Shown: piece after piece, positions 5,971-8,035 of the stretch
Position numbering within the stretch: position 1 is the stretch's first letter
Layout of the letters: each line of letters starts with the position of its first letter
Assembly (NCBI GenBank): GCA_002413865.1
Contig: DHXX01000009.1
Coordinates: 1-8,035, forward strand
Origin: Candidatus Saccharibacteria bacterium UBA5145
GTDB lineage: Bacteria; Patescibacteriota; Saccharimonadia; Saccharimonadales; UBA4665
Length of the DNA: 8,035 nt
Direction: 5' to 3'
The notes under the pieces: model-generated
Databases searched by the model: none
What the model saw: the letters and a program-made list of their open reading frames with translations, nothing else
What the model was told of the DNA's origin: nothing
Program-made: the position numbers and the translations under genes

Positions 5971-5998
5971 ACAATAAACAGTTAGCGCTATAATGCAA
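5971..5998 (-). promoter_or_regulatory. Candidate promoter of the phosphoesterase gene
   Basis: TTGCAT (5993-5998), 16 nt, then TATTGT (5971-5976) on the minus strand. The predicted start point near 5964 would give a leader of about 2 nt. AAAGG (5966-5970) is only 3 nt from the ATG, too close for an ordinary Shine-Dalgarno. The boxes are moderate matches. Confidence 0.45.
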
Positions 5999-6021
5999 CC
6001 TCTCCCCAAATACGTACAGGC

Positions 6022-7317
6022 TTAGCGGTTGCGCAAGGCGGCGTGGGCGGTACCAATTTCGTCCCAATCGTTTTCGCCATTGGCGCGTTCGATAGTCTTT
6101 TCGTGGCCCTTGCCGAGCAGCAGGACCGTGTCGCCTTTTGTTGCACGTGAAATTGTGTATACAATCGCCGCCGCCCGGTCGTGCACCAGGAATAAATCAG
6201 TGTCCAAAATCTTGCCGGCCTTTTGGGCACCGGCGCCAATTTGCTTCATAATGGCCACGCCGTCAATATCGCGGTCGTCCTCTTCCGTGATTATGACTTC
6301 GTCACAGTATGATCCGGCTAGTTCGCCCTGGACGGCTCGTTTGGCCTCGTCGCGCCGTCCGGCCGAGCCGAACATGACGATCAATTTGGCTTTGACGACC
6401 GGCTTTAAGTCTTTAAACAATTTTTCAAAACTGTCCGGTGTGTGGGCATAGTCGACAATGACGTCAAAATCCTGGCCCTCATCAATCCGCGTCATGCGCC
6501 CTTCGACGCCTTCCAGGGCGGCAATCCCCTGCTCGATCTGGGATTTCGTCAGTCCGATTGCCCGTCCGACACAAACGGCCGCCAACGAATTAAAAACATT
6601 GAAGCTGCCCGGTAGGTTGCAGGCGATTTTATAGGTCTCGGCACCGACCACGACGTCGTATTTGACGCCCTTGGCCGTCAACCGAACCCTCGTCGCGCGC
6701 ACGCCGCCCTTGTCGACCCCGTATAAAATCGGGTGCGCAATATCTTGGGCAAACAGCTGGGCGCTCGGGTCTTCGGCGTTAATAATGCCGATCCGCAGAC
6801 CGCGGTAGTTGCGATTAGCCAGCTGGAAGAGCTTGCGCTTGGCGTCGCGGTAGCGGGCGAACGTCCGGTGATAATCCAAGTGCTCGTGGGTGACGTTGGT
6901 CAGCACAGCGATGCTGTAGGGCACGCCCCAGACCCGGTTTTGGGCCAAGGCATGGCTGGTCGTCTCGAGAACCAACCAGTCGACACCCTGGGCTTTCATC
7001 CAGCGCAAACGGCGCATCAACTCCGGGACGCTGACATTGGTCATGTGGTGGATCTGCGGTGTGATCTCAGCCCCAACACCGTAGCCAACCGTCGTCATCA
7101 GCCCGACCTTATAACCGGCTTCGTGGAGCATGCGATGGATCAGGAACGCCGTCGACGTCTTGCCGTTGGTGCCGGTCACCCCAATCACCTTCATCCCCCG
7201 CCCCGGAAAACCATTGATGGTATTTAATAAGGCGGCTTCGACTAAATGCCCGGCGGGCTCAATCGCTGGGTACATCCCAACGGGGATAATCTGCTTAGCG
7301 GTTTTTCGTAAATTCAT
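6022..7317 (-). CDS. murE: MurE-type Mur ligase (UDP-MurNAc-tripeptide synthetase-like), N-terminally short
   Basis: An ATP-dependent ligase that adds the third amino acid of the peptidoglycan stem peptide in the cytosol. In its 431 residues: P-loop GVTGTNGKTS (46-55), TTSHAL (119-124), NVTHEHLDYH (141-150), YRDAKRKLF with the probable carbamylated Lys160, NLPGSFNVFNSLAA (234-247), VEGRMTRID (271-279), VDYAHTPDS (288-296), FGSAGRRDEAKR (316-327) and LLGKGHEKT (400-408). This order is MurE-like. Two oddities stand out. Only about 40 residues precede the P-loop, whereas typical MurE (about 490 residues) has a 90-100 residue UDP-binding domain. At the residue-three specificity site, where meso-DAP enzymes read DNPR, this one reads EDDR (346-349). 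The third residue therefore cannot be assumed, and another MurE-family role is possible. The ATG follows a -10 box closely. The gene precedes the phosphoesterase by 59 bp on the same strand. Confidence 0.88.
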   Translation of the reverse strand: MNLRKTAKQIIPVGMYPAIEPAGHLVEAALLNTINGFPGRGMKVIGVTGTNGKTSTAFLIHRMLHEAGYKVGLMTTVGYGVGAEITPQIHHMTNVSVPELMRRLRWMKAQGVDWLVLETTSHALAQNRVWGVPYSIAVLTNVTHEHLDYHRTFARYRDAKRKLFQLANRNYRGLRIGIINAEDPSAQLFAQDIAHPILYGVDKGGVRATRVRLTAKGVKYDVVVGAETYKIACNLPGSFNVFNSLAAVCVGRAIGLTKSQIEQGIAALEGVEGRMTRIDEGQDFDVIVDYAHTPDSFEKLFKDLKPVVKAKLIVMFGSAGRRDEAKRAVQGELAGSYCDEVIITEEDDRDIDGVAIMKQIGAGAQKAGKILDTDLFLVHDRAAAIVYTISRATKGDTVLLLGKGHEKTIERANGENDWDEIGTAHAALRNR

Positions 7318-7325
7318 TTCCCTTA

Positions 7326-7331
7326 AGTATA
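7326..7331 (-). promoter_or_regulatory. -10 box of the Mur ligase gene
   Basis: TATACT on the minus strand lies 8 nt before the ATG at 7317, giving a predicted leader of about 1-3 nt. No convincing -35 is found 16-18 nt upstream. AAGGG lies 2 nt before the ATG and is too close to be a normal ribosome site, though a very tightly spaced site cannot be excluded. Confidence 0.45.
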
Positions 7332-7425
7332 GCCGACTCTTGAATATTCTATAGCTGGCGAAGTTTAATGATAGCTTTTCTAGCGAGTCGATTCCTGGAG
7401 CTCAGCTCATCCACCCTAGATAGCT

Positions 7426-7518
7426 TGTAATCCTGACGGCGGCGCGAAACTGCTTACAAATATAACTAATCGCCGGGGGCTATCGACGGTACCGTCCTTA
7501 CGCCTCGGCTAGATTACA
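7426..7518. other. Possible structured RNA or large stem (nested arms)
   Basis: Three nested pairings are possible: TGTAATC (7426-7432) with GATTACA (7512-7518), GACGG (7435-7439) with CCGTC (7492-7496), and CGGCG (7440-7444) with CGCCG (7471-7475). GACGG at 7485-7489 offers an alternative partner for CCGTC. The arms are short, so chance pairing is possible. I do not recognise a known RNA family, and the strand is undetermined. Confidence 0.25.
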
Positions 7519-7635
7519 TCCCGAAATTGCGCTCCCGTTCTTCGAATATTCAGGGATCTAGACATCTTGCTGTAACAGTTATGCTTATAGTCGTATACAA
7601 CGTACTTGCTTCTATTCCTATTTTGTTGCTTTATG

Positions 7636-7644
7636 TGTTAGTAT
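7636..7644 (+). promoter_or_regulatory. Extended -10 promoter of the right-hand gene
   Basis: TGTTAGTAT (TG at 7636-7637, hexamer TAGTAT at 7639-7644) has no clear -35. The predicted start near 7651 gives a leader of about 39 nt that contains the Shine-Dalgarno AGAGGA. It shares TGTTA with the extended -10 elements of the kinase-like and DDAH-like genes. Confidence 0.5.
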
Positions 7645-7674
7645 TAGCGCAACTTACAACGAATAATACTTCAT

Positions 7675-7680
7675 AGAGGA
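7675..7680 (+). promoter_or_regulatory. Ribosome binding site of the right-hand gene
   Basis: AGAGGA lies 9 nt before the ATG at 7690. It supports that start and the reality of a gene that runs off the window edge. Confidence 0.7.
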
Positions 7681-7689
7681 ACACAATTT

Positions 7690-8035
7690 ATGAGCGAACG
7701 GCTCTACCCATCAGAATCCGACCCTAACCCCCGGACTCAACACGTCATTTTCCTAGGAGAGCACATTGACGAAGCTCCCTGGCCGGCCGAAATCGATATT
7801 TACCCTCGCTTAGACGAATGGGTAGACTTTACGCCCGTGGAGGGTGACACCCCGCCATTCAACGAGACTAGCGTTCAGATCTCCCGCGAACAATTAGGTG
7901 GTAGCGCCCCGACTGAGACCCCCGAAGACCAACCGGTTCCTCGGACAGGTCATCGCGAAGCCAGCAGTAGCGCGCGCACCATCGGTGATCCTGAAGCCGC
8001 TTTGACGATAATTAGCGACAAGAACCCTGACCAAC
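7690..8035 (+). CDS. Acidic, proline-rich protein of unknown function (5' part only)
   Basis: The frame from the ATG at 7690 stays open for 115 codons to the window edge, with a Shine-Dalgarno 9 nt upstream and a candidate promoter before that. The visible part starts MSERLYPSESDPNPRTQ. It is rich in Asp/Glu and Pro, has many Ser/Thr, and contains no Cys and only one Lys. There is no signal peptide, membrane segment or recognisable motif. After about residue 50 it looks disordered, with stretches such as TPVEGDTPP and APTETPEDQPVPR. A folded or membrane domain may follow outside the window. I do not recognise the family. Confidence 0.65.
   Translation, partial: MSERLYPSESDPNPRTQHVIFLGEHIDEAPWPAEIDIYPRLDEWVDFTPVEGDTPPFNETSVQISREQLGGSAPTETPEDQPVPRTGHREASSSARTIGDPEAALTIISDKNPDQ

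Larger units (their letters stand above)
7318..7689. other. 372-bp gene-free stretch between divergent genes
   Basis: No convincing ORF, tRNA or rRNA is seen. It holds the -10 box of the Mur ligase gene, an extended -10 promoter for the right-hand gene, two copies of the palindrome GAATATTC (7342-7349 and 7544-7551), a perfect 12-bp palindrome GACGGTACCGTC (7485-7496), and a set of nested complementary arms at 7426-7518. Its centre is clearly more GC-rich than its ends, which argues for some function other than promoters. Confidence 0.7.

Noticed and set aside
7318..7410. tmRNA-like sequence on the minus strand (CCAGGAATCGACTCG resembles the tmRNA 5' consensus GGATTCGAC)
   Set aside because: A tmRNA starting there would have to run about 250 bases into the Mur ligase coding region. 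No matching 3' acceptor end or tag ORF is seen.
7368..7430. 20-codon ORF in the gene-free stretch (MIAFLASRF...)
   Set aside because: It has no ribosome site at proper spacing and no supporting feature. An ORF of this length is expected by chance.
7485..7496. GACGGTACCGTC palindrome as a terminator hairpin
   Set aside because: The palindrome leaves almost no loop and no T tract follows on either strand. It is better seen as a possible protein-binding site or part of the nested arms.

Overview
The window most likely comes from a member of the Patescibacteria (candidate phyla radiation), plausibly a Saccharibacteria-type genome. The grounds are a Mur ligase that lacks the N-terminal MurE domain, compact genes on both strands, several starts with almost no 5' leader, and GroEL/GroES that read as divergent but complete. 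This placement is inference from style and protein character; no 16S gene is present. UGA reads naturally as a stop at the end of the kinase gene, so there is no sign of the UGA=Gly code of Gracilibacteria/SR1.

Left part (1-2313): the last codons of a plus-strand gene end in a TAAGTAG tandem array. A run of three hairpins follows, and they terminate the minus-strand groES-groEL operon. The operon has a textbook heat-shock control region: a CIRCE operator (binding site of the HrcA repressor) wrapped around the -10 box of a good sigma-70-like promoter, then a strong Shine-Dalgarno. A hairpin-forming palindrome lies between groES and groEL.

Middle (2310-5962): a minus-strand atypical protein-kinase-like gene sits immediately upstream of the groESL promoter, and its stop codon overlaps the -35 box. 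It is divergent from a plus-strand gene of the dimethylarginine dimethylaminohydrolase/arginine deiminase superfamily. The 81-bp gap carries two back-to-back extended -10 promoters placed so close to the ATGs that both mRNAs should be leaderless or nearly so. The DDAH-like gene converges on a three-TM, extracytoplasmic calcineurin-like phosphoesterase, with 11 bp between the two stop codons.

Right part (6022-8035): a MurE-type Mur ligase lies upstream of the phosphoesterase on the same strand. A 372-bp gene-free stretch follows, with small palindromes and a possible nested stem. Last comes the 5' part of an acidic, proline-rich unknown protein that runs off the window.

Functionally the window mixes protein folding under heat-shock control, cell-wall precursor synthesis and membrane/envelope phosphoester hydrolysis with two enzymes of unknown substrate (kinase-like and amidinohydrolase-like). 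I do not see a defence system, mobile element, CRISPR array, tRNA or rRNA. The most unusual signals are the start-proximal promoters, the His-to-Asp change at the expected catalytic position of the DDAH-like protein, and the non-canonical substrate-specificity motif of the Mur ligase.
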